In this document: positions 48,331 through 60,738 of the stretch, one piece after another
How the letters are laid out: each line of letters starts with the position of its first letter
Numbering within the stretch: position 1 is the stretch's first letter
Source: Amblyornis subalaris
Taxonomy: Eukaryota; Chordata; Aves; Passeriformes; Ptilonorhynchidae
Length of the DNA stretch: 64,000 bases
Assembly (NCBI GenBank): GCA_018881555.1
Contig: JACAXG010000014.1
Location: forward strand, 5,288,697 to 5,352,696
Direction of reading: 5' to 3'
Translations under genes and position numbers: made by a program
Notes under the pieces: generated by a model
What the model was told of the DNA's origin: nothing
What the model saw: the letters and a program-made list of their open reading frames with translations, nothing else
Database searches by the model: none

Positions 48331-50639
48331 AAATGTATTTTTGAAGTATTAGTGACCTAATTTTTACTATTTTTTTGGTCAAAGTTCATTCTTACCCTAG
48401 TTCTTGCCCTGTGAATAATCTTTTGCTTAGATNAAGCAAGATAGCTAAAGGCTTGCGAACTTAGTCTGAGGCTTTGCACAAATAATTAAAACACTGTGTA
48501 AACTGCTGTACATACACAGTAGGATATTTTGGAGCTCTAGAAACTTAACTCTCAATTGGAGAGAGAAATATGAACTCATTGCTTCAAAGAACAATTAGGT
48601 GTTTTTAATAACACACTTGCAAAACTTTACATGCTCTAGCTAATAAAATGGAATTTAGTTTACTAANTACTTGTAAATGAAAGACAAGGCTTTTATCTGC
48701 AGCAATTTACAACGTATACAGTAACAGAAAATGATGATTCACAATGAGAACATCAAAGTGTCTGATTTAGGCTTCTAATTTTCAAGTCAAGAGGATTTAC
48801 CATTCACAAATGAAAATGTTAGTTTGTGTAGATTGATCTGGTAAGTTAATTAAGGTACACAACCTCTGGACGATATTGGCAAGCCTTGTGCTTGTCAGTT
48901 GTTCCTTAATGGAGGTGTGATCCTGGCCAACACTGAAATGGATGTTGCCAGAAGTTGTTATTTGTTATTGTTATTATCACCTGGGAAAGGAGTGTTAAAA
49001 TTGGGAATGATTTTGTGGGGAAGGGGAAGTCACAGCATGTTACAAGATCTGACCATTGGGAAGAGAAACTAGGAATGCCACATTGGTGTTTATGATACCA
49101 ATGTGATAGGCTGATCCATTCCACTCTGGGGGTTAGTTCAGGTGGCGACAGCACATCCTCTGTGCACTAAGGGCAGCACAGAAGGGTGAGATCATGCTTT
49201 TGAAGACAGGGACTTGCTGGGCTTTGTGAAGAGGAGTGGTAAAAATGTCTCAGAACATAAGGAGAGCTGCTCTCTCAGTACTTGAGGGTGGCCATCTCAT
49301 TGTCTCATTNCGGGGTGAAAGCCACACTTGGATAGGCCAACCATTCCCTTACCCTCTGCTGTTTTCCCACTGCAGTTACACAGCCCAGTTTATACATATT
49401 CTTGAGTATAATCGTTATCTTTGTAATAACTGTGCTTCTGCACTCTTGGGTGTGCTGCAGGAGCTGTTATAGCTCCAGCTAAGCAGGTTTCTAAAACTCA
49501 CTCCCTCATGGAGATCCCTGTTTTACCAGTCACCTCCGTTACCATCCCCACAGCTGACTTGCTGGAGTCTCAAATTAAATGAAAACCTGGGAGGTGTTTC
49601 TGTGAATTTAAGTCAAATTCCGCAGCTCATGACAATGTATATCATAGGATTTGAGCACCTGCTTTTCTGAAAGGGAAAAGTTGGCTCTTTCACTTTGCAG
49701 TGACTTTTTTTGTTTTTTTTCAATAATTTATGTAGTCTTTGAGCCTGAAGGAAGAGAAGGACTAAGAATAAAGTACACCTATGGGTTCATCACAGAGACC
49801 GGGCAGTCAAAAGCTGTCAGAAACATCAAAGAACAGTCTTATTTACATTTAAAGCTAATTTGANGACACTTAGACTGCTGGTGACATTACTGGTGTGTTT
49901 ACTTGAATCTGAAATGTAGATGCTCCTTAGTTTGAGAAGACACTGTGGGGGCATTGGTAGCATTGTGATTTGCATCCAAGCAAAAGGAAAAGTGAACAAA
50001 GAAAGAGTGAGTCACCTTAAAAACGGGAGAATGATGGTGGAAAAATGTGGATAAGTATCTCTAACAATAGCCAGAAGTCAGGGAGAGTATGCTGTTGGCA
50101 GCGATATTATGCTTTTATTTCCACAAGAGAATAAGAACACCATTTGAGACCTGGACCATCTGTTACAAAGGATTGGAAAGTCTTTTGGCTTAAAGAAGGC
50201 TGAACTTAGTGCTCCATGGATTCTCACAGAAGTGCAAAACATTTGTGTTTTGCTTAATATTNTTCCACTTTTGGCTTTGTTTGGAATCCAGACATGGGAA
50301 GAAAAGACCATGTGCCTCCTGCTGATTTTAGAAACATTAGCTTATGTGTCTTTATGAAGGCACCTGCCAAAGCTATCACACCCCTGAATCAAAAATGATG
50401 TTTACCTGAATTCAGCCCCCATGAGGGACTGGCTGGCTGATGCTGCAAGATGGGAGTGCTCTGGGGGAACAACCTGACCAGAAGATGTTGCATTTGCAGC
50501 CCCCTTTCATTTCCAGTGTTGGCGTTCACCAGCGCGAAAACCTGGACCTGTTGCAACCATTAACTGTGTGCCTTTTACAGCTATTCTCATAAAATTGTTC
50601 AGTACATCTGAAAAACAGAAAAATATACNGCACTAATAA
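48331..50639. other. Unique DNA, no gene seen
   Basis: AT-rich sequence with a motif cluster around 48,640-48,740 (CTAGCTAATAAAATGG). Short motif-free frames lie at 48,906-49,154 minus, 49,236-49,472 plus and 50,078-50,311 minus. No repeat family. Confidence 0.45.
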
Positions 50640-51420
50640 CTAGAAATCTTTTAGAAATCTGGGCAAGAAACCAGCAATGCAGGACTTGGTTTTGATTACA
50701 TCAAATTTCTTTGCGGGGATGCAGCTCAGATGTGACGCCTAATATAAATCTAATGTTTGTGTTCAGAAGGAAACACTAATTAGCAAGGTGGGATACCTCT
50801 CTGCACATCTTCTCCTTTTAGTATCAGGAGAATGAAATGAAGTAGCTCTTAATGTGTTCTCATCCAATTGCATTTGGCTAAAATTATTCATTGATCACTA
50901 ATCACTGGCAGTTGTTTACACAAAACAGTGCTCGCNTGGAGCACGCAGCATATTGAGGATTATTGCTATAATAGGAGCTAATCAATGAAAACCACTTGTG
51001 ACTCTCTTAATGAGGTGATAGGGAAAGGGTTTGTTTTTTTTTTTTTGTTGTTTACTGCAGGAATAGATTTTTCAAACCAGACAGAGCTGTTTGCATCCAG
51101 CAGGAAACTGGTTTTCAGCATTAGGTCGCCGGCACCATTTCTCTCTTTCTCTCTAATAATATTAAAGTTGAAAAACGATTATTCCGGTCCCCCTTTATTA
51201 AACAAGCTATTACAAAGCAAGTGAAGGATTTCTGCACCTTCAATTTTCCACCTAATAATAGTAAAGTACTTTCATTGTTGCCTTGACAATATTAATGCTA
51301 TTTTTTTTCCCCGATGCCTAAAGCAACGAGTTTCGCCATTTTCTTTGCCAAGTTGAAACAAATTGTGGCTTTAGGCTTTTAGCATTAAAGACAGGTTTCT
51401 TTACTAGTTTTCACCATGAT
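50640..51420. promoter_or_regulatory. Candidate conserved non-coding element, long
   Basis: One of the most enhancer-like blocks in the window. Words include AAAATTATTCATTGATCACT, GGAGCTAATCAATGAAAACC, CTCTAATAATATTAAAG, CGATTATTCCGGTCC, CACCTAATAATAGTAAAG and ATGATTGGTTAATTC. CpGs are retained at GTGCTCGC, GGTCGCCGGC and GAGTTTCGCC. The frame 50,985-51,224 is open but crosses AT-rich factor-like words and has no domain. The near absence of simple repeats over almost 800 bases suggests constraint. Confidence 0.45.
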
Positions 51421-51879
51421 TGGTTAATTCACAAGCTTGATATCCAGCAGTAGATGAGATGTAGAAGTTAACTAGATCTTCACAGTAGCCTTTGGATTGT
51501 TCTCGATAACAACAATGTTTTGCACTGAGACATATCTTAACTCTAGAACTCCAAGGTACCTTAAACATATGTCAGATATTAGGCATTTAGGCAGAGTTAA
51601 TGTCGTTGGCCTACATTTTTTCTAATTTATGATGCCATGGTTCTGCCATTAAAGCTTCAAAAACACTTGCTCTGGTATATTCTGAAAGATCTGCTGATTT
51701 ATTAGAGAACAGTGAATTCAGCACCCCTAAAAATAGATGGGTAAAGTTTTGACTTCAGAGAATGCTCATTTTTGCAATCAGAAATGGGACGCAGAAATAG
51801 CCCTCCCCAGGCGTGTGCTCTGAATGTCAGGCTGCAGCTTGCTCTGTTCCACCTCCAAACAGCAAGAAGTCCAAGATGG
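51421..51879. other. Spacer between two candidate elements
   Basis: Unique AT-rich DNA with no gene or repeat. It could be part of one continuous regulatory block with the flanking elements. Confidence 0.35.
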
Positions 51880-52560
51880 AATGATCTCCATTGGAAGGCC
51901 CTTTAATTAATTCTTTTAAATTATTTATGCTGAAAATATTCCAAGTGCAACAGGAAGCTAAAAGTTCTTATATTATGCAGATTCAATGAGACTTTGGGGA
52001 CAGCCATTAATATTTGCATGCTGGATAGTTTGGTTTGCTGCTTCAATTATCTGAAGCTTGATCACTGTGTGTAATCATAATTTGTTCATAAAACTACCCA
52101 GGCCTGTCAGNACACTGCCTGAAATTAAGCTGCTTCTGCTTGTGCAGAGCTTATGAAAAATTGAATGGCAGTTCATTTTCACAAAACATGACAAACATAA
52201 AAGAAATTATGAATTAATTTTAAACCCTGCTTAGCAGAGTCTTATCAATTTGATGGAACCCTTTGTCTTACAGAAGTCTGGCATCAGGGCTGATATGCTT
52301 AATTAGTATAGAGCATCTCAAAATGTCTGTGACTGGTGGGTTAGATCATTTGGTGTCCTCCCCCAACCTCCCCATGAATTGCAGTTTGAAATCGAACAGT
52401 TTTCATTAGGGAAGCTGGCTAACATTACTTTCACACTTTTACATCAAATTAAGCACATGACAATGCTTCCTCTGCAACAGCAATCCCAAAGACTGGCACA
52501 GCCCACCAAATCAAAGATAAATAAAGTCACATTTCCTGCTGTGGAGTCTCTTTAGATCTG
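51880..52560. promoter_or_regulatory. Candidate conserved non-coding element, long
   Basis: Very dense homeodomain- and POU-like content: CTTTAATTAATTC (51,901), CATTAATATTTGCATGC (52,006), GTGTGTAATCATAATTTG (52,069), TTATGAATTAATTTTAA (52,208) and GATATGCTTAATTAG (52,291). These are separated by complex sequence. No frame is open and no simple or dispersed repeat is present. With 50,640-51,420 it forms the strongest regulatory candidate of the window. Confidence 0.45.
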
Positions 52561-53649
52561 AGATTACAGTGCCTTGCTGTGGGAATATACTTTGATTTGA
52601 ATGTGAACGTAATGTTCTTANTTAGCTCTTGAAAAAATTAGCCCATCTGACACAAGAATTCAAGAGCTCCAAATAAGCTGCTGGATGTCTCCAATAAGCA
52701 CTTTGGAGGCCATAAAAATNGGAGTGTTTAATTCAAAAATTCTGCCTCCTATCAGTAGAATTTAAAAGCAGTATACACCTCACCCAGGTATTCTTCAAAT
52801 AATTATCTTCCAGGCATATACGGAGGTGGGGNTGTCACTAGTGTGAAAATAAGGAGTTGAGTCCCAAATATTTGCCTAAAAGTTAACAGATATTGTCTGT
52901 GTCACAGAGAAAGAGGAGAAAAAGTAAAATAATACTTAAGGATGTTAGAAATAATTGTCTAGATTCTCATTTTCTCTTATGGAAGTGGAGCCTTGTAATT
53001 AATTACACTGATTTCCTCAAGGTAATTCCTGGACTGTGGTGATANAACAGGAGCATTACTAGACCTATAAAATTCTAGAATAAGTTTAAANTCTTTAAAC
53101 TTCTATCCTTGCACAGTTTTAGCAACTTGTAGAGAAAAGGTTGGGTATCCAGAAAATATTGCATAAAGTTATGGTCACGGAAGAGCTATTCAAGATTAGT
53201 TGAATTTGGACTGTAAAATTTTTAAATCTAACCATGNGGCACTCAAACTATACTTGACTTTTGGATATTGATCGGATAATCACAGTGGTGCTGAACCATT
53301 GCTCTGTGATATGTTTTGAATCTTTCAATAAAGACATTTCAATTCTTTGTTGTTATTTTCTGGGCTTTCACTTGGGTTAAACTCTGCTTCATGTTCTTTG
53401 CTCCTACTGGCATTTAACTCCCAGTGGAGTTACGGGGATAATTTGCTGAGGAAGGAGGACAAGTTTAAACCTATTTCATGTATTTCTTTTTTATGTGCAA
53501 AGAGAGGCAGAAAGAATGAAATTGCCCTCAAGTATCTGAAAGGAGAAATAAGGTAATCTTTTTTTTTTCCTCAGCTCTGCAAAATGATTTTTTTTTCTTA
53601 TGTTTTTGGGNTTTTTTTTCCTTTTCATTTCTCTTTTCCAAGAGTCTCC
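52561..53649. other. Unique DNA, nothing recognised
   Basis: AT-rich with several n characters around 53,045-53,091 and 53,237. One motif-free frame lies at 53,347-53,556. T runs precede the next entry. Confidence 0.45.
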
Positions 53650-53735
53650 TGGCTCTGAGTCTCTCAGATTGACTTAAGTTCACATTGCACTGGTATAAAT
53701 GGATATGGTTTCTACACCTGCAGGAGCCAGGACTT
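53650..53735. repeat. Possible old amniote repeat remnant
   Basis: TCTCAGATTGACTTAAGTTC and ACATTGCACTGGTATAAATGG resemble the 'ttacactggtgtaaatgg' part of an ancient sauropsid repeat. A similar word (CCCAGTGGAGTTACGGGG) lies at 53,421. The match is by eye. Confidence 0.3.
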
Positions 53736-56700
53736 TGAACAAACAGTGTGATCATACTTAGGATTACGTTGAGGAGATGTCTCAAAATTTGTTCTGCTCT
53801 CCTGAGCTTTTCCTAAACCTTTCTGTGACTTTCATAAGGTGTTTCTTTTGTGTGAANTTTGGATATTCCTGTTGCTCCTACTGTGGTCTTTACCTCCTTC
53901 CAATAACATACCTCAGATAAGGAACTTTTCTGCATTCCAGGTTGATCTTTTATCTTCCTTGAGAGCACTTGGTCTGCTTTGACCATTCTGGGCTGTATCT
54001 AGTTTCCCTCTTACAGTGAAAATATTGTAAACTGAGGAGCACAACCTATTTCAAGACAGCCGGATTCTTTCAGCAGGAGAATATTTTTATACAGGTAGCT
54101 GTGCTCTCCCCAGAGGAACCTTGGCTTAACTCTAAACTCAGTTGTCACTGTGAGTCTTCATTTCTCATCATTTCCAGAATTACTGTACTGTAAAAGTAAT
54201 TTCTGAAATATCATTACAGATTAAGACAAAGCTTTTTCTTTTTATATTATATAGCTAAGAGAGCCTTGGTATGTCTAAGAAACAGGTTTGTGTGAGGAGA
54301 AAAATGTTTTTTCCTTACCTTACTTTTCAAATGTAATAGCTACTAAAAGCATTTATTCATTACGTAGCTACCAGCATAAAGAACAGTTCATACATATATC
54401 ATTAGTAATGAGAATACTGCTTTTAAAATTTTTTTTTATCATAAAATCGTAAGAAATGCAACTAATGAGGCACAACTTGGNAAATCAGTGGTAAGTGCTA
54501 GTTCAGTCCATGTGCTTCTCACTGGTAAAAAGTTGCTCCTTCCTCATCCCATGCCTTTGATTTCCAGCAGCAGTGCAGGGATGGGTCCTGCATGTGTTCT
54601 GATACCCTGAATCTTTGAAAATTTGCTACTCTACAAGTTTTAGGGCTTTTTTTTTTTTTTTTGCCTTTGTAGTGAAAAGCTGCTAGGATCATATGTTAAC
54701 ACAAACTTTATTTCCCTCGTGCATATGCAACAGAGAAGCTGAAGTTTTCACAGATATCACTATGGAATGTTTCCTGCATCATGGAAACTTCATTCCTGCT
54801 TACGCAAGATCCCCTGTCTGAACTCGGTGGAGATGGTTCCTTTCTTAGGCAGGAAGAGATTGGATTTGACTGCATTTGGAGTTTTCCTTTGTTCTCCAGA
54901 AATGTTCTGCTAGAAGTGGTTTGTTTTTTGCTGCATCCCAGCAGTGTAAATGACACGCTTCAGGGTAGTGCTGGGCGCTCCAGAGTGGCCAGCCTGATGT
55001 TTGTTATGACTTTTATATGATCTTGAGTGGCATGTGATTAAAGGGATGGCTCTGGAGTTTCACACTGCAGCTCTGTTAATGCACTTGGCAGTTTTCAAGT
55101 GGTGCTAGTGCAGGAGTCTTGGAGTGGTTCTTCATGCCCCCAACACTGCAAACCTNTAATGAGGAGTCAGTCCTTTTCCCTCTGCCTAGTGCGGTATGCA
55201 GTTCAACCTTTTTAAGGGAAAATAGAGAACTTGAAGACAACTTAATGTGCAGCCCCGAAGGCTGCAGTCTCCAGTGCTGCCTTGAGCTTCCNTCCTGCCT
55301 TTTAGCACTCTTGGATGTTAGACAGGAGATGTGCTAACCTAACCCTTCCCTCAGATTATTTACTTGGGTTTCTGAGTCGCACACAGCTAAGTGTGCTAAA
55401 GTCATACTCCTAGAAATGTCTGCCAGTCTTGGCCTCAGTGGGAGCATTTTCTTCCAATCTCTAAATTGTCAATTTGTCCTGGGAGTGGAGCTTCTGTGCT
55501 AAACAACAGGGAGTAGTAGAGGGCAGGACAATTGTATAGAGCAGGAGACTTGAAGCACCTGGCAAATATTTGGCTGTGCAGTTCTTCCCACAGGAATGTA
55601 ATCAGCTCCCTTCTCCCACCATCTGGAAGACAGAGCATTTTTGCCAGCAGAGGAACTTGCTCTGTAGTCCCCATCCTGCCTGCCTTCTGTTCTTTTTTCC
55701 ACAAAGTGCATTTTCTCCCTTTTTCTGACTTCACAGACTGATCCAGAATCCCACATGAGAAAGTAAATGGAGGTGGCAGTATTGTGGGATGGATATTTCT
55801 TGAATTTGTCAGAAAAGAAAAAAAAAAAAGGGAAAGAAATTGCATTCTGCTCAAGCTTTTTCAAGCTTTGAGAGCACTGAATGTGCTGACCTGTGGAAAA
55901 TAATGGTCAACGTTGGCTTTAAAANGAAGCTGTGCTTTTTGCTATTCCAAACCATATTTGAACAGCTTCCAAATGATTTGGTGGAGTTTCNTGGATACAG
56001 ATGAAACAGCATGGGATACAATAGCTTGGGGTTGATTTTGTTTTGTTTTCCCATCACCACTTAGCCAGAATTTCTCTGCAACAGAAATTGTGGTTCCATT
56101 TGAAGCTGTGCTTGCTCGTGTGTCAGAGATGAGGTTCATCTGTGTAACACAGGCATTAGTGAGCTGCATTAATGCATCTTTAATTCTGCTGATCTGCTGT
56201 TGTCAGGGATCAGAAATGTGCCTTGTTTCTTAGCTCAAAGAGTTGATTAGAGGTGATAGTCCCTCAGTATTAGTTTTGAGACTTCCTTCTTGATGTAGTT
56301 GGTGTTTTATTAAGTTTTTTTTAAAATTTAATTAAAGATATGAAAGAAAATTTTCATTTCTAGTTGTTATTGATGGAATATTGTAAACACACATAAAAGT
56401 TTTAGGTTCTCCCCTTAGGTTAGGTGAGTTCTCTATGTAACCAGCAGATTCTGGTTATTGTTTTCATGTAAGTGTGTCACAAGGACATGGAAATGCACAG
56501 CCCCAGGTTATGTGTGCTGCAGGGGCAGGGCTGCAGGATCTGTTCTTGACTGCAGCTCAGCTTTTCTCTCCTGCTTACACGACTGGAAACTGGAAAAGAT
56601 CATAAAGATCATCACAAAGATGTCAGACATGCTCGTGGTTTAGCCTGCAGCCTCTCTGGATTGCGTGTTCTCGGTTACCTTTCTTCACCCAAGGTGGTTA

Positions 56701-56859
56701 AGGGAGTGTCAGGGATGAAGATNTGAATGGTAACATCAGGGTTAATGTCACAGCAACCCCTGAGAATCAGCCAGGAGCAAACCCCCTGCTGCTACCAGGG
56801 CCAGGGAAACAAGGGCTGAAGGATGTGATGCACTGTAGCAAACTAAGGAGAAAAAATGA
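53736..56859. other. Unique DNA, no gene seen
   Basis: A T16 run at 54,647-54,662. The longest minus frames (55,435-55,854, 139 codons, and 55,499-55,864, 121 codons) overlap each other in different phases and also overlap a plus frame (55,532-55,741), so they are probably chance. No repeat family is seen. Confidence 0.45.
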
Positions 56860-57120
56860 AGTTATTTAACAGCATTTAATTAAAATGTTTCCCATAATAA
56901 CAGTGCATGCATCTTTAATGAGCGTGAAAACTGTTTCCTTTGCTTGTTCTTCATTTTGGACACCAGTTCTCCCAGAATTTTCATATATAGAACCGAGTTT
57001 ATGTGATAATCAACAACTGCTCAGATGCACGAAGTTGGTGTTAAATATTAATATTGCAAAATCAAGCAGTCTTAAAAATAATAAAAAAAAAGGCATTTAC
57101 TCCAGAGCAAAGTGCAATTG
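56860..57120. promoter_or_regulatory. Candidate conserved non-coding element
   Basis: Factor-like words follow closely: AGCATTTAATTAAAATG, CCCATAATAACAGTGC, GCATGCATCTTTAATGAGCG, GTGATAATCAACAACTGC and GTTAAATATTAATATTGC. CpGs are retained at GAGCGTG, ACCGAG and CACGAAG. No convincing coding frame. Confidence 0.35.
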
Positions 57121-57779
57121 AAGCAATGTGATTCCAACTTGTCTTTTTATCCACAAATAATGGAGTTTACAAAATGGAACTNCAACTTTGTGAATTGTTA
57201 AGGGCAAGAAGTGTTCAAAGATTCAAACCACAAATAAAGTATTATTTAAAGTGGTTAATCAGATGTTAGTTCTGGGGATTTTTGTTTCTAGCCTTCACTC
57301 TTATATTGCTCTCAATGTACCATTTAGTTCTTAGAGTATTTCATTTTCAGAGTATAGTGAAGAACTAAATCACTTCTGATTGAGCATCTACCAAAGCAAT
57401 GCTGGGCAAGTCACTTCTTATTTGTATTATTTCCACTTCATAGGGAGGACAGATGTGGACCTCTGAGAGGGGACTGGAAATCAGATAAAAGAATAAGACC
57501 AATAGATGATCAAATTGTCGAGCCTAAACTGGCTAAATCTTGAAAGTGTGGCACTTGAGATGCCAAAGTCAGNACAGTCTGCAGAGATGCTGCTGGTTTA
57601 AGTGGCCATTTGTCTTTGTACAAAGAGAAAATTAAGGGGAACTGAAGGCAGTTATTTATTAATTTATTATTCGAGAGTTTGAGGCAGTTCAAGCACGTAT
57701 CCAAATCACAATGTCCTGAAGTTCTTTCCCATCAGTTCTGAACACAGGTTTTATAAATCAAGTCATCCTGTGCATGTTA
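57121..57779. other. AT-rich unique DNA, nothing recognised
   Basis: No gene or repeat. A motif-free minus frame lies at 57,510-57,704. Confidence 0.45.
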
Positions 57780-58165
57780 TTTTGGTTTGGTGTGTTATTT
57801 TTAACCTCCCTCGCTGCAATGATGTCGGAGTGATGAAGCTGGGACATGTTTGAGTGCTCCGTGGGAAGCAAAAGCTGAGACCGGTTTTACAATCCCCATC
57901 CTGAAAACCAAACAGACAACATCCTTCTGAACCTGCTTCCCTCCCACGAGCTGCTCAGCACCTCATTTGAACCGTGCAGCTCATCTCCTGCTTCGTCTCC
58001 CCTTACAAAATGGGAGAGGAAAATNACTGCAGAACCAACGTGAGCCCAGCCAGTGGCTGCTGCTGCTGCTGCAGAAGGGGCACTGCTGCCCCCAAGTCGT
58101 GCCCACCCTCCTGACACTGCCAAACTGTGCCTATTTAAGGGCACCCTTCAACTGTGTGTTTGGGT
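57780..58165. promoter_or_regulatory. GC-richer segment, possible promoter or enhancer
   Basis: This patch has many more CpGs than its surroundings (GTCGGAG, CTCCGTGG, GACCGGT, CCACGAGC, GAACCGTG, CTTCGTCT, CAACGTGAG, GTCGTGCC). It has a CTG run at 58,057-58,072 and a TATA-like TATTTAAG at 58,131-58,138. Frames are open on both strands (57,887-58,144 minus; 57,967-58,167 plus) with no domain. It is too short to be a classical CpG island. It could be an alternative promoter, an enhancer or a decayed element. Confidence 0.3.
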
Positions 58166-59559
58166 AATCAGAAACAGAAAATGTGTGTTAAGCTCTTCTC
58201 TTTTAAAAATAAGTGTGTCAAAGTATTTTGCTAGCAAAGTGATACTGCTTGAGCAATATTTACCTGCTGCAAAGCCTTTAAACTGTTGACCTTTCTTTAA
58301 GAAATAAACATTTTGAAGAATTGTCCTTCTAAAAGGACTTGTTAGCTATGTATCTTAATTATATGACAGAAATGTTAGAAGCAAAAATAATAGCTTTCAC
58401 TAAGTTATAATTTTAAGTAACTAGTGGACCATGGATATATTACTTGGAGTTAAGCTTCCATCTTATTTCTTAATTTTGAAAACCTTATCATATACTTCTG
58501 GTATATTTCAGAACTTACAAGTTTGTCTTCATTGAAATAACAGCATCAGAAAATTTTGTAAGGAAGTTTCTGATGCAGAAATATGAAGCAGAGCAACAAG
58601 AGTGGGTGGGGGAAGTAACAGAAATTGCCACAGTGGGTTTAAAAGCCTGCATGGGAGGTTTAGAAATAGGAGAGGTGATGCCATTAATAATGTTTTGCAT
58701 TACTGCATCAATTACCTGATTCACTGTGCCAGTGAAGAAAGGGATCTAATAAATTCCATCTCTTCCAGTTGAAGCATATTAGCCATCCATTTGCTGAGGG
58801 GTTTTAATTTGCAGGGATATGAAATGATGTTTGACCCCAGTGCTTGTTGAATACACACCAATGNCAAATACATACACATAATCTAACTGCAGTTTTCAAA
58901 AATCCTTTCAGAACAAATACTTCAATGAAATCATTCGATGCCTCTAGTTTGATTCACATGATGTAAGAAATCTATATTCACATTCTAAAATCTGCAATTA
59001 AGTACAAGAATTTTTTGATTTTTTTTCCTCTGCCTCTTGGATTCAGGTTGAGACAGGAGATACAAAGAATTCACTAAAATATGTAGTGGCTGCTGCATGT
59101 CTTTTTAAGAATAAAATTGGTAAACTGAGGAGGAGGCTTTCAAAGAAGAGTGAAGTTTAGTTATTTGAATTTATTGTAACCTACTGTTATCATAGAATCA
59201 TTTATGAGATAGGGGACAAATTTTATTGAAATATATTAATGCACTGAAGTTCTGTAGCAATCTGTAGCTCCACATTAAGAGCAAAATGTATGTTGAAGAA
59301 TGGTGCAGAGTGAGCCTGTTTGGCACTTCTCTGGGAAATCCAGTTATTAGTGTATCTGGGTGCTGCTGGAATGGAAATATTACAAAAACCTGATCTGATC
59401 CCCTGGCCTGAGCCATCCAATGTAATATACGCAAGGATGTTACAATTTTTTTATCTTTTTACTTGAGTAAAAGTTTTTAAATTATAAATCAGAGAAAAAT
59501 ATAAATATTGCTAAAATGACTTTCCGAATTCCATCCAGTCCCAAGGATGATCACCAAGG
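58166..59559. other. AT-rich unique DNA, no gene seen
   Basis: No gene or firm repeat. ATCATAGAATCATTTATGA at 59,190 resembles the antisense CR1 terminus for about 15 bases, but the match stops there. Confidence 0.45.
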
Positions 59560-60060
59560 AATTTGATTAAAAGAGTCAGAGCTGTGCTAATGGCAGTTTT
59601 CTCCGCTGTGGTAAAGCCTTTATTAAAATTCCAATTAAAATTCACTAAGGAGAAGGCTGCTGTTTGTGCTACTTGTCCTGGAAGCCACAGGCATCTGTGC
59701 CCAGTAGAAAGGTTTTTTGCTTGTTAATTATATTCACATTTTGTAGCATTAATGTATAGAAAGGTATAGAGGCAGGATTAGAACTCGAGGGCTCCTGGAT
59801 GAATGGTTGGTTTCTGTAACGGTGTTTGGACTATGTGCATACAAGGGTCATGTTGGCATTTAACAGGAATTTATGTCCTTTGGTATGGCAAAGGATTAAG
59901 CTAACCATAAATATTGTATTTTGGTGACCACTTATGTGTATTTGAACTGTTTGTAAAGGATATCCTCACTTTGAATGACCTCGTAAACATTAATGAAGCC
60001 AGGCTGCATTTCCTTGAGATTCATGCAAAGTTAATATTTGAAGGTGTTGGGTGTGAAGCA
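59560..60060. promoter_or_regulatory. Candidate conserved non-coding element(s)
   Basis: Two motif-dense parts (59,560-59,760 and 59,880-60,060). The first has a 12-base tandem word (ATTAAAATTCCA / ATTAAAATTCAC, 59,622-59,645) and GCTTGTTAATTATATTCAC. The second has AACCATAAATATTGTATTTTG, CTCGTAAACATTAATGAAGC (FOX-like GTAAACA plus homeodomain core) and GCAAAGTTAATATTTG. No frame is open. Confidence 0.33.
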
Positions 60061-60458
60061 CTGTGAGGCAGTGTGACTGTCATTTTTAAAGGTGTAAATA
60101 TTGTATAAGGTTTGTAGCCCGTGGGTCCTGCTAACAAATGTGTGTCCGTGGCTGGCAGGAGGGGAGTGTAGGAGAGGCTGCTCAGAGGAAAACTCTGGTC
60201 CTAAGCAGTAGTATCAGGCATTTGTTTCCAATTTAGTGTCCTCAAAGCCAAAGGGATGAGGAATAGGACTGCAGCCCTGTAGGATTTGCTTATCAGAATG
60301 TTTATATTATATTAAAGCTAAGGAGCATTAAACTGGTAGTTCTTGATTTATATTTAATAAAGATTTAACGTTCCACCTGGAAACTCAAATTGTGTCTAGC
60401 ACCACTCAGGAAGATGTACCTGCTTAAGATAGGAATATAATATCTTCTTCCCATTGCA

Positions 60459-60738
60459 GAGGGACTCTTTAGAAGGACATGGAGTGACAGGACAAGGGGG
60501 AGTGGGTTCAAACTGAAAGGGGGCAAGTTTAGATCAGATATTAGGAAAAAATTGTTGCCTGTGAGGGTGGTGAGACCCTGGCACAGGTTGCCAAGAGAAG
60601 CTGTGGATGCCCCATCCCTGGAAGAGTTCAAGGACAGGTTGGAGCAACCTGGTCTAATGAAAGGTCTCCCCGTCCATGGCAAGGATTGGGACTTAGACAA
60701 TCTTTAATGTCCATTCCAACCCAGGCCATTCTATGATT
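60459..60738 (+). mobile_element. CR1 LINE 3' fragment
   Basis: Sense CR1 of the same general type as the 2,950 copy: GGAGTGACAGGACAAGGGGG, GTGGGTTCAAACTGAAAGGG, GATCAGATATTAGGAAAAAA, GTGGTGAGACCCTGGCACAG, ATGCCCCATCCCTGGAAGAG and the terminal CCAGGCCATTCTATGATT. It is 5'-truncated. The 111-codon minus frame at 60,365-60,700 is its antisense reading, not a gene. Confidence 0.95.

Noticed and set aside
55435..55864. Two overlapping minus-strand frames of 139 and 121 codons
   Set aside because: They are in different phases over the same DNA, with a plus frame also open, so a coding signal is unlikely.
59190..59205. ATCATAGAATCATTT resembling the antisense CR1 terminus
   Set aside because: The similarity stops after about 15 bases and nothing downstream matches CR1.
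60365..60700. 111-codon minus-strand open frame
   Set aside because: It is the antisense reading of the CR1 fragment at 60,459-60,738.
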